Origin: an uncultured Polaribacter sp.
GTDB taxonomy: Bacteria > Bacteroidota > Bacteroidia > Flavobacteriales > Flavobacteriaceae
Assembly (NCBI RefSeq): GCF_947496195.1
Contig: NZ_CANMBY010000002.1
Location: forward strand, 310,001 to 374,000
Reading direction: 5' to 3'
DNA length: 64,000 nt
The position numbers were made by a program, and so were the translations under genes. Shown here piece by piece: positions 28,665 through 37,523 of this stretch. The notes under the pieces were generated by a model. The model did no database searches and was not told the DNA's origin. It saw only the letters and a list, made by a program, of their open reading frames with translations. Each line of letters begins with the position of its first letter. Positions within the stretch are counted from its first letter, which is position 1.

Positions 28665-28740
28665 ATTTTTGAGATATTCTAAATATTATCATATTCGTAA
28701 TTAATTTAACTAATTATAACAATAATATATTTAAATTAAT

Positions 28741-28748
28741 TATTTTTG
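28741..28748 (+). promoter_or_regulatory. -7 promoter element of the small basic protein gene
   Basis: TATTTTTG, exact TAnnTTTG match, five bases before an ATG at 28754 and 29 bases before the preferred start at 28778. Confidence 0.55.
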
Positions 28749-28777
28749 TATTAATGATAATTTTTAAAATAAAACCA

Positions 28778-29071
28778 ATGAAAAATTTAGTTTTAGTATT
28801 TTTTATTTTTTTAACAACATCTTTAATAGCTCAATCAAAAGAACAGCCAAAAAGTAAGGAAGTAAAAAATCAAAAAGTTTGGAAATTAAATAAATCGAAT
28901 ACTTTACTTGTGATAGGAAATCCTGAAAAATTAAAATTAAGAAGTAAAGATTTTAAAAACTACAAACCTTGGCAAAGAAAAAATTATAGTGAAAAAGTTT
29001 CTTTAACTAGAAAAAAAGAAAAACAAGAATATGGTGGAAAGGCAAAAAACAAAAAAGCCTGGAATAATTAA
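28778..29071 (+). CDS. Small basic secreted protein, unknown function
   Basis: 97 residues beginning MKNLVLVFFIFLTTSLIAQ, a typical signal peptide, followed by a very lysine-rich mature part (for example KLKLRSKDFKNYKPWQRK) without cysteines or a recognised domain. An in-frame ATG eight codons upstream (28754) would add MIIFKIKP; I prefer 28778 because it gives a standard signal peptide, an A-rich region before the ATG and a normal leader after the -7 element, but the longer form could be made from a leaderless transcript. The gene is bracketed by two terminators with near-identical stems. Function unknown; an envelope or DNA-binding role would be guesswork. Confidence 0.65.
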   Translation: MKNLVLVFFIFLTTSLIAQSKEQPKSKEVKNQKVWKLNKSNTLLVIGNPEKLKLRSKDFKNYKPWQRKNYSEKVSLTRKKEKQEYGGKAKNKKAWNN

Positions 29072-29072
29072 T

Positions 29073-29105
29073 AAAAAAAAACCTCACTTAAAGTGGGGTT
29101 TTTTA
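29073..29105. terminator. Intrinsic terminator between the small basic protein gene and recG
   Basis: AACCTCAC (29080-29087) and GTGGGGTT (29093-29100) around TTAAA; the plus-strand RNA has one G-U pair, the minus-strand RNA one C-A mismatch, but the minus side has the longer T run. It lies between converging genes. Confidence 0.8.
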
Positions 29106-31202
29106 TTAGCTTATATTTCCCCAAATTTTAGAAGATTTACTCATTTTAGAAAAAGTATTTCTTATAGGTAAATTTTCTTTTTTAGACAAATTAGGATCTT
29201 CTTGTAATAATGAAATTGCTGTATTTCTTGCAGAAACTAAAACTTTTGAATCTTTTACAATATCAGCTATTTTAAGATTTAATACGCCACTTTGTTGTGT
29301 ACCCATTATATTTCCTGGACCACGTAATTTTAAATCTACTTCAGCAATTTTAAAACCATCTGCAGTATCTACCATAGTTTTTAATCTTGTTTTTGCATCA
29401 TCAGATAATTTAAAACTCGTTAATAAAATACAATAACTTTGATCTGATCCTCTACCTACTCTACCTCTTAATTGATGCAATTGACTTAATCCAAAACGTT
29501 CTGCACTTTCAATAATCATAACACTTGCATTAGGTACATTTACACCAACTTCAATTACAGTAGTTGCTACCATAATTTGAGTTTCACCTTTTACAAAACG
29601 CTGCATTTCAAAATCTTTATCTGCAGGTTTCATTTTACCATGCACAATACTTATTTGATATTTTGGTGATGGAAATTCACGAGAAATACTTTCATAACCA
29701 TCCATCAAATCTTTATAATCCATAGCTTCAGATTCTTGAATTAATGGATACACAATATATACTTGTCTGCCTTTTGCAATCTCATCTTTCAGAAACTTAA
29801 ATACAGACAATCTATTACTATCAAAACGATGTACAGTTTTTACTTCTTTTCTTCCTGGTGGTAATTCGTCTATTACAGAAATATCTAAATCACCATAAAC
29901 AGACATTGCCAATGTTCTCGGAATTGGAGTGGCTGTCATTACTAAAATATGAGGAGGTAATGTATTTTTAGACCACAATTTTGCTCTTTGCTTTACACCA
30001 AATCTATGCTGTTCATCAATAATTGCAATGCCTAAATTTTTAAATTGTACTTTATCTTCTAACAATGCATGTGTGCCTACTAAAATATGTAAACTTCCAT
30101 CCTCTAAATTCGTATGAATTTCTCTTCGTTTTTTTGTTTTTACAGAACCTGTTAAAATATCAACAGAAATATTCATCCCTTTTAACAATTCTGAAACAGC
30201 TACATAATGCTGATTTGCCAATATTTCTGTGGGTGCCATAATTGTGGCTTGAAATCCATTGTCTATAGCTAAAAGCATAGACAATAAAGCAACTATAGTT
30301 TTTCCTGAACCAACATCTCCTTGTAAAAGTCTATTCATTTGAGCACCAGAACCAACGTCTTTTCGAATTTCTTTTAAAACCCTTTTTTGAGCATTTGTAA
30401 GCTCAAAAGGTAATTTATTTTTATAAAAATGATTAAAATGCTCTCCAACATTATCAAAAACAAATCCTTTAATTTTTGTTTTATTGATTAGTTTTTTTCT
30501 TACTAATTGTAATTGGATAAAAAAGAGTTCTTCAAACTTTAAACGAAATTGAGCTTTTGCTAATGCTTCTTGACTTTTTGGAAAATGTACATTTAATAAT
30601 GCCTCTCTTTTACGTATTAGTTTAAAATCATCTATAATTTCTTGAGATAAACTCTCTTCAATAGAATCATAAACTTGTTGTAATAAATTCTGAATGTAAC
30701 CTCTCATCAACTTATTAGAAACTCCAGAATTTGATAACTTTTCTGTTGATGGATAAACAGGCTGCATTTTACTTTGTAGTTTTTTCTTGTATTCAGAAAC
30801 TAGTTCCATTTCTGGATGAGGAATACTAAAAGAACCATTGTAATGATTTAATTTACCATAAACTACATAAGGTGTATTTATTTTTAGAGCATCTTTTATC
30901 CATTTTTGTCCTTTAAACCAAACCAATTCCATGCTTCCAGAAGCATCTTGAAAAGTAGCTACTAAACGACTTCCTCTTTTCTGTGCAACAGACTTAATAT
31001 GAGTTATTTTGCCTACAATTTGCACCTCAGAAGAATTAGGTTGTAATTCTTTTATTTGATAAAATTGAGTTTTATCTATATATCTAAAAGGAAAAAAATT
31101 TAATAAATCATTACAATTTTTTATACCCAATTCTGTGTACAATAAAGTAGCCCTTTGTACACTTATACCTTTAATATATGTTATTGGGTAATCTAAATTC
31201 AA
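29106..31202 (-). CDS. recG: ATP-dependent DNA helicase RecG
   Basis: Superfamily 2 helicase that remodels stalled forks and Holliday junctions. The 698 residues hold the N-terminal wedge/OB-fold region (about 1-200, including GKITHIKSVAQKRGSRL), Walker A LLQGDVGSGKTIVALL, the DEQHRFG box, MTATPIPRTLAMS, and the C-terminal helicase lobe with TTVIEVGVNVPNASVM and QLHQLRGRVGRG. The reading frame starts with TTG at 31202 (MNLDYPITYIKG), and no in-frame ATG is close. It diverges from the rRNA methyltransferase gene across 78 bases. Confidence 0.96.
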   Translation of the reverse strand: MNLDYPITYIKGISVQRATLLYTELGIKNCNDLLNFFPFRYIDKTQFYQIKELQPNSSEVQIVGKITHIKSVAQKRGSRLVATFQDASGSMELVWFKGQKWIKDALKINTPYVVYGKLNHYNGSFSIPHPEMELVSEYKKKLQSKMQPVYPSTEKLSNSGVSNKLMRGYIQNLLQQVYDSIEESLSQEIIDDFKLIRKREALLNVHFPKSQEALAKAQFRLKFEELFFIQLQLVRKKLINKTKIKGFVFDNVGEHFNHFYKNKLPFELTNAQKRVLKEIRKDVGSGAQMNRLLQGDVGSGKTIVALLSMLLAIDNGFQATIMAPTEILANQHYVAVSELLKGMNISVDILTGSVKTKKRREIHTNLEDGSLHILVGTHALLEDKVQFKNLGIAIIDEQHRFGVKQRAKLWSKNTLPPHILVMTATPIPRTLAMSVYGDLDISVIDELPPGRKEVKTVHRFDSNRLSVFKFLKDEIAKGRQVYIVYPLIQESEAMDYKDLMDGYESISREFPSPKYQISIVHGKMKPADKDFEMQRFVKGETQIMVATTVIEVGVNVPNASVMIIESAERFGLSQLHQLRGRVGRGSDQSYCILLTSFKLSDDAKTRLKTMVDTADGFKIAEVDLKLRGPGNIMGTQQSGVLNLKIADIVKDSKVLVSARNTAISLLQEDPNLSKKENLPIRNTFSKMSKSSKIWGNIS

Positions 31203-31251
31203 ATTGTAAAATATATGAATAACGAAAATACAAAAACCCTTTAATTTAATG

Positions 31252-31259
31252 TACCTTTG
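31252..31259 (+). promoter_or_regulatory. -7 promoter element of the RsmB-like gene
   Basis: TACCTTTG, exact TAnnTTTG match, 21 bases before the ATG. Confidence 0.55.
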
Positions 31260-31280
31260 CAGACTATTATCAATTAAAAA

Positions 31281-32492
31281 ATGAGATTACATAGAAATTT
31301 AACTTTTGCAGTTATAGATAGTATTAGAGATATCTTTAATGAAGGTGTTTATGCAGATAAAGCAGTAGAAAAAGCTTTAAAAAGAGATAAACGTTGGGGA
31401 GCAAGAGACCGAAAATTTGTGGCTGAAACAATTTATGAAATTGTACGTTGGAACAGATTATATGCTGAAATAGCAGAAGTAAAAACACCTTATAAAAGAG
31501 ATGATATTTGGAGAATATTTTCAGTTTGGTGTATTTTAAGAGGTATTGCTTTACCAGATTGGAATCAGATTGGTGATGTACCTGTTCGTAGAATTAAAGG
31601 TCGTTTTGATGAATTATCTAAAATTAGAAAATATAGAGAGTCTGTTCCTGATTGGATGGATGAGCTAGGTGTTTCTGAATTAGGTGAAGCACTTTGGAGT
31701 AAAGAAATAGCTGCACAAAATCAACAAGCAGATGTAATTTTAAGAACAAATACATTAAACATTTCTAAAGAAATGTTACAAAAAAAATTACGTACAGAAA
31801 ATGTAATTACTGAGTTTATTCCTAATCACCCAGATGCTTTAAGATTAACAGAAAGAGCTAACGTTTTTAAAACTGAAGCTTTTCATAATGGTTTTTTTGA
31901 AGTGCAAGATGCTTCTTCTCAATTAGTGGCAGCATTTTTAGAAGTAGAACCAGGTATGAAAGTAGTAGATACTTGTGCTGGTGCAGGTGGTAAAACCTTA
32001 CATTTAGCTTCTTTAATGGAAAATAAGGGGCAAATAATTGCTATGGATATTTACGAAAGTAAATTAAAAAAATTAAAAGTAAGAGCAAGAAGAAATAAAG
32101 CGCATAATATTGATATGCGAGTAATAGATTCTACAAAACCTATTAAAAAATTGTACAATAAAGCAGATAGAGTTTTAATTGATGCTCCATGTTCTGGTTT
32201 AGGTGTTATTCGTAGAAATCCAGATTCTAAATGGAAATTGCAACCAGAATTTATAGAGAATATTAAAAAAGTACAGCAAGAAGTTTTACAAAGTTATTCT
32301 AAAATGGTAAAACCTGGTGGTAAAATGGTTTATGCTACATGTTCTATTCTTCCTTCTGAAAATAGAAAACAAGTTGATAAATTCTTAACATCAGAATCAG
32401 GAAAAGAGTTTACTTTTGTAAAGGAGAAAAATGTTTTTGCTCATATTTCTGGTTTTGACGGTTTTTATATGGCATTACTGGAAAAAAAATAA
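31281..32492 (+). CDS. RsmB/RsmF-type RNA m5C methyltransferase
   Basis: 403 residues of the NOL1/NOP2/Sun family. An N-terminal NusB-like helical part (about 1-130) precedes the class I methyltransferase domain with the SAM loop DTCAGAGGKTLHLAS, the motif IV DAPCSGLGVIRRNPDSKW and the catalytic-cysteine motif YATCSILPSEN. It adds a methyl group to C5 of a cytosine in RNA, most likely 16S rRNA; whether position 967 or another is modified cannot be told. It has its own promoter; the next gene starts 48 bases on behind a small hairpin. Confidence 0.92.
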   Translation: MRLHRNLTFAVIDSIRDIFNEGVYADKAVEKALKRDKRWGARDRKFVAETIYEIVRWNRLYAEIAEVKTPYKRDDIWRIFSVWCILRGIALPDWNQIGDVPVRRIKGRFDELSKIRKYRESVPDWMDELGVSELGEALWSKEIAAQNQQADVILRTNTLNISKEMLQKKLRTENVITEFIPNHPDALRLTERANVFKTEAFHNGFFEVQDASSQLVAAFLEVEPGMKVVDTCAGAGGKTLHLASLMENKGQIIAMDIYESKLKKLKVRARRNKAHNIDMRVIDSTKPIKKLYNKADRVLIDAPCSGLGVIRRNPDSKWKLQPEFIENIKKVQQEVLQSYSKMVKPGGKMVYATCSILPSENRKQVDKFLTSESGKEFTFVKEKNVFAHISGFDGFYMALLEKK

Positions 32493-32517
32493 CTCTCTTT
32501 AATTGCTGAAAAAGAAA

Positions 32518-32536
32518 TTGTTTAAAACATAAACAA
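32518..32536 (+). repeat. Short inverted repeat before the endonuclease gene
   Basis: TTGTTTA (32518-32524), AAACA, TAAACAA (32530-32536): a perfect 7-base stem ending three bases before the ATG at 32540. Without a T run it is not a terminator; it could be an operator or could affect translation. Chance is possible in AT-rich DNA. Confidence 0.4.
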
Positions 32537-32539
32537 TTT

Positions 32540-34732
32540 ATGATTAAAAAAATTACACTTTTTATTTTACTGATATCATCAGTAAGCATCTTTAGTCAAC
32601 AGACTTATTATAACGATGTCAATTTAAACCTTACTGGAACAACCTTAAAGGAAGAATTAGCAACTAAAATTATAAGTACTCACAAAAGATTTTTGTTTTA
32701 CGATCAAATTTGGGATGCTTCTAAAGCAACAGATGTAAATCCTAACAACAATCAAGAAGTACTGCTAATTTATGGTTGGGAAAATGGCACAGATGCAGAT
32801 GCAACTAATGATAGAACCAGAGGAATTGACAACAATAGTGGTAATGTTGGTGATTGGAATAGAGAGCATGTTTACTCACAATCTTTAGGTACTCCTCCTC
32901 TATCAGATGAAGGTCCAGGATCAGATGCACATCATTTAAGACCTGCAGATACACAAAGAAACTCATCTAGAAATAATAGAAAATTTACTGCTGGCTCAGG
33001 TTTCTCTGGTGCTCAGAGTAATGGAGGTTGGTATCCAGGTGATGAATGGAAAGGTGATGTTGCTAGAATGATGATGTACATGTATGTTAGATATGATGAT
33101 AGGTGTTTAATTTCTAACATAGGTATTGGAGATAATTCTAATACACCTGATGATATGATAGACTTGTTTTTACAGTGGAATGCTGAAGACCCTGTTTCTG
33201 AAATCGAAAAACAACGAAATGATTATCACGAAAATTTATCAAACCAAAATGCACAAGGAAATAGAAATCCTTTTATAGATAACCCAAGATTAGCTACAAG
33301 AATCTGGGGAGGCCCAGAAGCTGAAGATATTTGGGGAATTTACACTAATTCAGATACTGAAGCACCAACTGTACCAACAAATTTACAAGCATCTAACATA
33401 ACTACTTTCTCTATAGATTTATCTTGGACTGCATCAACTGATAATGTAGGTGTTACTAGTTATGATATTTATGTAAATGGTAATTTAGAAGTTGCAACCT
33501 CTACTACTTCTATAACTATTTCAAATTTATTACCAGATTCTAATTACTCATTTGCTGTTTTAGCCAAAGATATTGCAAATAATGCTTCTCAACTAAGTAC
33601 ACCTTTAAACACAAAAACTTTAAAAGACGAAGAACCACCAACTATACCTCAAAACTTGGTAATTAGTAATGAAACTGAATCTACTTTTATTATTTCTTGG
33701 GATGCTTCTACAGACAACACTAAAGTTGGTATTTATGAAATTTATGTAGATGATGTTTTATATGGATCTAGCAATAATGAAATGTTTACAGCAAACGGTT
33801 TAGCACCCTCTACAACTTATAAAGTACAAGTATTAGCTGTTGACGAAGTTGGTAACAAATCTGCGCTTTCAACTCCTGTTAATGGAACAACCACTAATGG
33901 TTCTGCTACAGCAACAGAATTATTTTTCTCAGAATATTTAGAAGGTTCATCAAATAATAAAGCTGTAGAAATTGTAAACTTAACAAACTCAGATATCGAT
34001 TTAAGCTCATATAGTTTAAAAAGGCAAAGTAATGGGGGTTTAAATGGTGCAGATTGGGAATGGGAAATGTCTTTAGCTGGAAAAACAATAAAATCTCAAA
34101 ATGTTTTTGTCATTGTAAATGAAGCAGCTGGTGAGCATACTGATTCAAAATCTCAAAAAGCAAGAGATGCAGGAGATTTTTTAATTTCTATTGCAGATAC
34201 AATTAGAGTTCATGATGGAGACACAAACTTTGGTGCTCCTATTAATTTTAATGGAAATGACCCAGTTGGACTATTCAAAAACGGAATACTTATTGATATT
34301 ATAGGTACTTATAATGGTGGTTCTGCAAACTTTGGTAAAGACAGAACATTAAGAAGAAAAAGTGGGGTTTCTTCACCTAATGTAAATTTTGATTTAGATA
34401 ACGAATGGGAAATTGTTAGAGTTAATGGTGTCATTGACAAAGACAATGCTGATGATTTTGGAAAACACAGTGCTATTGTGCTCTCTACAAATAATTATAA
34501 TACTAGTGGCGTAAGTTTTTATCCAAATCCTGCAGACGATTATTTAAAAATTAAAAACACCACTAATCAAAAGGTTTCTAATGTTCAAGTATTTACTATT
34601 TTAGGTAAGAGTGTATTTCATCAAAAAGAAAATATTAAAGAAATAAACACTAAACAATTATCTAAAGGCATTTACATTCTTAAATTTGAAATCAATAATA
34701 AATTATATTCTACAAAATTTATCAAAAAATAA
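32540..34732 (+). CDS. T9SS-secreted endonuclease I with two fibronectin III domains and a lamin-tail domain
   Basis: 730 residues. Signal peptide (1-20, ending SIFSQ); endonuclease I / His-Me finger nuclease domain (about 22-270) with catalytic WNREHVYSQ (H110), GSDAHHLRPAD (H131-H132) and a closing NRNPFIDNPRLATRIWG; fibronectin type III domains at about 274-361 and 365-452; a lamin-tail domain (about 458-640, LFFSEYLEGSSNNKAVEI); and a type A T9SS sorting domain from about 655 (VSFYPNPADDYLKI) to the terminal YSTKFIKK. It is predicted to be exported and held at the cell surface or released, degrading extracellular DNA or RNA. It overlaps the following endonuclease gene by one base. Confidence 0.92.
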   Translation: MIKKITLFILLISSVSIFSQQTYYNDVNLNLTGTTLKEELATKIISTHKRFLFYDQIWDASKATDVNPNNNQEVLLIYGWENGTDADATNDRTRGIDNNSGNVGDWNREHVYSQSLGTPPLSDEGPGSDAHHLRPADTQRNSSRNNRKFTAGSGFSGAQSNGGWYPGDEWKGDVARMMMYMYVRYDDRCLISNIGIGDNSNTPDDMIDLFLQWNAEDPVSEIEKQRNDYHENLSNQNAQGNRNPFIDNPRLATRIWGGPEAEDIWGIYTNSDTEAPTVPTNLQASNITTFSIDLSWTASTDNVGVTSYDIYVNGNLEVATSTTSITISNLLPDSNYSFAVLAKDIANNASQLSTPLNTKTLKDEEPPTIPQNLVISNETESTFIISWDASTDNTKVGIYEIYVDDVLYGSSNNEMFTANGLAPSTTYKVQVLAVDEVGNKSALSTPVNGTTTNGSATATELFFSEYLEGSSNNKAVEIVNLTNSDIDLSSYSLKRQSNGGLNGADWEWEMSLAGKTIKSQNVFVIVNEAAGEHTDSKSQKARDAGDFLISIADTIRVHDGDTNFGAPINFNGNDPVGLFKNGILIDIIGTYNGGSANFGKDRTLRRKSGVSSPNVNFDLDNEWEIVRVNGVIDKDNADDFGKHSAIVLSTNNYNTSGVSFYPNPADDYLKIKNTTNQKVSNVQVFTILGKSVFHQKENIKEINTKQLSKGIYILKFEINNKLYSTKFIKK

Positions 34733-35832
34733 TGGTTAAAAAATTACCTTTTTTACTTAGTTTTTTTATTTTTTTATCAGGGTTTTCTCAAATTCCTTCT
34801 GGTTATTATTCTAGTGCTACTGGTTCAGGATATACTCTTAAAACTCAACTAAAAAACATTATATCAAATGGTCATATAGATCAAGGATATGGTGCTCTTT
34901 ATACAGCCTATCAAACATCTGATACAGATATTTTTTATGAAAATGATAATACTGTTTTAGATATGTACTCAGAAAATCCAAATGGATCAGATCCTTATAA
35001 TTATACACATGGCTCTAGACAATGTGGAAATTACAATTCTGAAAATGATTGTTATAATAGAGAACATATTTTTCCTCAAGGATTTTTTAATAGCCAGACT
35101 CCTATGAGAACTGATATTCATCATGTTGTACCAACTGATGGTTCTGTAAATGGCAGAAGAAGTAATTACCCTTTTGGTGAAGTCTCAAATCCAAGTCATA
35201 CTTCTCAAAATGGTTCTAAAGTTGGTTCAAACACTTTTGATTCATTTACAGGAATAGTTTTTGAACCAATAGATGAATTTAAAGGTGACATAGCAAGAAT
35301 GCTTTTTTATTTTGCAACACGTTATGAAAATGAAGTTACAGATGCTACTTGGGATTCACCTAACTCATCAACGAGTAATCCTTTAAATGGAACTAACAAT
35401 CAAGTTTACGAAGATTGGTATATTAAACTTTTATACAAATGGCATACTCAAGATCCAGTAAGTCAAAGAGAAATTGTTAGAAATAATGAAGCTTATAAAT
35501 TTCAAGGAAATAGAAATCCTTTTATAGATCATCCAGAATACGTGAATCAAGTTTGGGGTAATGTTTTATCTACGGATAATATTGTTAGTTTAAAAAATAT
35601 AAAAGTCTATCCAAATCCTTCATCAACAAATAGTATCACAATTACCATTCCTAATGAATTAAGTATATCAAAAATTTCATTATACACAGTAATTGGTTCT
35701 AAAATTTATGAAGAAAAAAACGCTAATTTTATAAGTAATAAAATTAGAATTAAAGATTTAAAAAGTGGAATTTATCTTTTAAAAATCGATAATGATAAGA
35801 CTAGTATTACTAAGAAAGTTATTATAAGATAA
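34732..35832 (+). CDS. T9SS-secreted endonuclease I, compact form
   Basis: 366 residues. Signal peptide (1-20, ending SGFSQ), endonuclease I domain with the catalytic CYNREHIFPQG (H112), DIHHVVPTDGSVNGRRSNYP and NRNPFIDHPEYVNQVWG, then directly a T9SS sorting domain (about 287-366, KNIKVYPNPSSTNSI to TSITKKVIIR). Unlike the preceding nuclease it lacks fibronectin and lamin-tail domains. Its ATG overlaps the upstream stop by one base, so the two nucleases are translationally coupled. Two cysteines just before the active site (C98, C107) could form a disulphide. Confidence 0.93.
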   Translation: MVKKLPFLLSFFIFLSGFSQIPSGYYSSATGSGYTLKTQLKNIISNGHIDQGYGALYTAYQTSDTDIFYENDNTVLDMYSENPNGSDPYNYTHGSRQCGNYNSENDCYNREHIFPQGFFNSQTPMRTDIHHVVPTDGSVNGRRSNYPFGEVSNPSHTSQNGSKVGSNTFDSFTGIVFEPIDEFKGDIARMLFYFATRYENEVTDATWDSPNSSTSNPLNGTNNQVYEDWYIKLLYKWHTQDPVSQREIVRNNEAYKFQGNRNPFIDHPEYVNQVWGNVLSTDNIVSLKNIKVYPNPSSTNSITITIPNELSISKISLYTVIGSKIYEEKNANFISNKIRIKDLKSGIYLLKIDNDKTSITKKVIIR

Positions 35833-35865
35833 AAAAAGACGGCAGTTTTAGCCGTCTTTTTTTTT
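35831..35865. terminator. Bidirectional intrinsic terminator
   Basis: GACGGC (35838-35843), 7-base loop, GCCGTC (35851-35856), flanked by seven A and nine T. It ends the endonuclease unit and the converging peroxidase gene. Confidence 0.9.
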
Positions 35866-35880
35866 ACAATATTTTTAAAA

Positions 35881-37278
35881 TTATTCTTTTATAAAGTTTT
35901 TTCGATACATTTTGTTAGTATTTAAATCTACAATATTTAGCAAATAAACTCCTTTTTGTAAATTATTTAAATCCAAAGATTTAATAGTAGTTATTTTCTC
36001 TTTTACAATTTGTTTCCCCAAGTAATTATATACAAAAACTTCATAACTTCCATCTTCTACGTTTATATATAAATTTTCTTTTACTGGATTTGGATAAATA
36101 GAAATATGTTTACCAAAACTAATCTCTTGAGTAGATAAAGAGCTACCTGTTAAAGTAATATTACCATTACTATCAAAAGGATTAGACCATTTTTCATTAG
36201 TGTAAACATCTACCCCTGTTAAGGTTTTTAAAAATGCTTCTAAAGCTAACTTTTCATCATTCGTTAAGTTTAATTGCTGTGGATTTCCTCCTGGTCTTAG
36301 TCTATTATCTAATTGTACATTTAAAGATGAATTTGGTATGGTATTATAATGATTTATGACATCTAATAGAGTTGTTAAACTTCCATCATGCATCATTGGT
36401 CCATTTAAATTTCCATCAGGATTTACCAAATCTCTTAAAGTAGGTGCTCTAAAATTAGTTAAATCTGTATCAGTTGTGCTTCCTGCAACACCTATAATTC
36501 CATTATTTCTAGAGTTTGGATCAATATCAAATTCATCACCCCTATGACATCCTGCACAACCAGCTCCATTTAAATTTGGCGGATTTATAAACAAACGTTT
36601 TCCTAAATTTTCTTGAGCTGTAAAATTCGGAAAATCAACATTAGGATTATTAACTTGTGCTCTTCCCATATCATATTTAGAATCAAAAGATTGAATACTT
36701 CTAATAAATTGAGATAAAGCTAATTGTATTTTTTCTTCAGTAATGATAGCGTCTCCAAACGCAAAGTCGAACAATTGTTCATAATAGTCAATTGCTAATA
36801 TCTTTGTAATTAAATCATTAATATCTCCATCTCCATTGGTTCCACTAAAACCCATTTCTACATGATCTTGAATTGGTTGAGTAGTTTGATTTTCTAAAGA
36901 TGTGGCTCTTTCATCCCAAAAGAATTTCTCTTCATCAGAAAATCTAGAATTTATTAATCGCATAGAATGTCTACCTGTTAAACCTTCAGAAAGACCAATA
37001 CTCTGAGTGGCATCATCTCCAAAAGCTTTTTCTTGTTTATGACAACTTGCGCAAGCGATAGTATTATTTGCTGATAATTTTTTATCATAAAATAAAACTC
37101 TTCCTAAAGTTGCTATTTTATTATCTATGGCATTATTAGCAGGTGTATTGTCTTTATTAATGTAGTTAGGGATACTTTGATTTGCGTAATCAAACAAGTT
37201 ATCTAAATCTATTGTACCACTAATAAGTACAAATACTAGCCCTAAAATGGCTACAAAGTTTGGTAGTTTACTTTTCAT
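35881..37278 (-). CDS. Di-haem cytochrome c peroxidase with T9SS sorting domain
   Basis: 465 residues of the MauG/cytochrome c peroxidase family. Two c-type haem motifs are visible: CASCH (C76, C79, H80) and CAGCH (C241, C244, H245). An N-terminal hydrophobic export segment (about 8-22) is followed by the peroxidase core (about 45-365, including LGRVLFYDKKLSANNTIACASC and a DGSLTTLLDVINHY helix) and a C-terminal T9SS sorting domain (about 390-465, ISIYPNPVKENLYI to MYRKNFIKE). The enzyme probably reduces peroxides or oxidises an unknown substrate; the sorting domain would place it at the cell surface rather than in the periplasm, which is less usual. Confidence 0.9.
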   Translation of the reverse strand: MKSKLPNFVAILGLVFVLISGTIDLDNLFDYANQSIPNYINKDNTPANNAIDNKIATLGRVLFYDKKLSANNTIACASCHKQEKAFGDDATQSIGLSEGLTGRHSMRLINSRFSDEEKFFWDERATSLENQTTQPIQDHVEMGFSGTNGDGDINDLITKILAIDYYEQLFDFAFGDAIITEEKIQLALSQFIRSIQSFDSKYDMGRAQVNNPNVDFPNFTAQENLGKRLFINPPNLNGAGCAGCHRGDEFDIDPNSRNNGIIGVAGSTTDTDLTNFRAPTLRDLVNPDGNLNGPMMHDGSLTTLLDVINHYNTIPNSSLNVQLDNRLRPGGNPQQLNLTNDEKLALEAFLKTLTGVDVYTNEKWSNPFDSNGNITLTGSSLSTQEISFGKHISIYPNPVKENLYINVEDGSYEVFVYNYLGKQIVKEKITTIKSLDLNNLQKGVYLLNIVDLNTNKMYRKNFIKE

Positions 37279-37320
37279 AATATTGGTTGATTATTATTGA
37301 ATTTATTTATTAGACCTTAA

Positions 37321-37403
37321 AGATTTATAATAGTTTGATTTAAATATTAAATTTTAAAAATAATTTGTAAAACAACATTAACTCATTAAAGTATTATAAA
37401 TCT
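37321..37403. repeat. 12-base inverted repeat in the peroxidase-purL spacer
   Basis: AGATTTATAATA (37321-37332) and TATTATAAATCT (37392-37403) are exact complements separated by 59 bases. They lie in the 245-base region between the divergent peroxidase and purL genes, which otherwise holds a terminator-like hairpin (37426-37453) and the purL promoter. Confidence 0.45.
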
Positions 37404-37425
37404 ATAATTAGAATTAAACAATGTT

Positions 37426-37453
37426 AAAAAGATAGTGTATAACTATCTTTTTT
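37426..37453 (+). terminator. Orphan terminator-like hairpin upstream of purL
   Basis: AAAAAGATAG, seven-base loop, CTATCTTTTT and one further T. The stem has little G+C. The two neighbouring genes diverge, so neither needs a terminator here; either a short plus-strand transcript ends at this point or it is a leader hairpin. Confidence 0.4.
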
Positions 37454-37490
37454 CATTGGTATAAATCCAACTATTTTTAAAGAAAAGAAC

Positions 37491-37498
37491 TAAATTTG
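37491..37498 (+). promoter_or_regulatory. -7 promoter element of purL
   Basis: TAAATTTG, exact TAnnTTTG match, 25 bases before the purL ATG. Confidence 0.6.
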
Positions 37499-37523
37499 CA
37501 TTTTAAATTTAATCAATTCTAAA

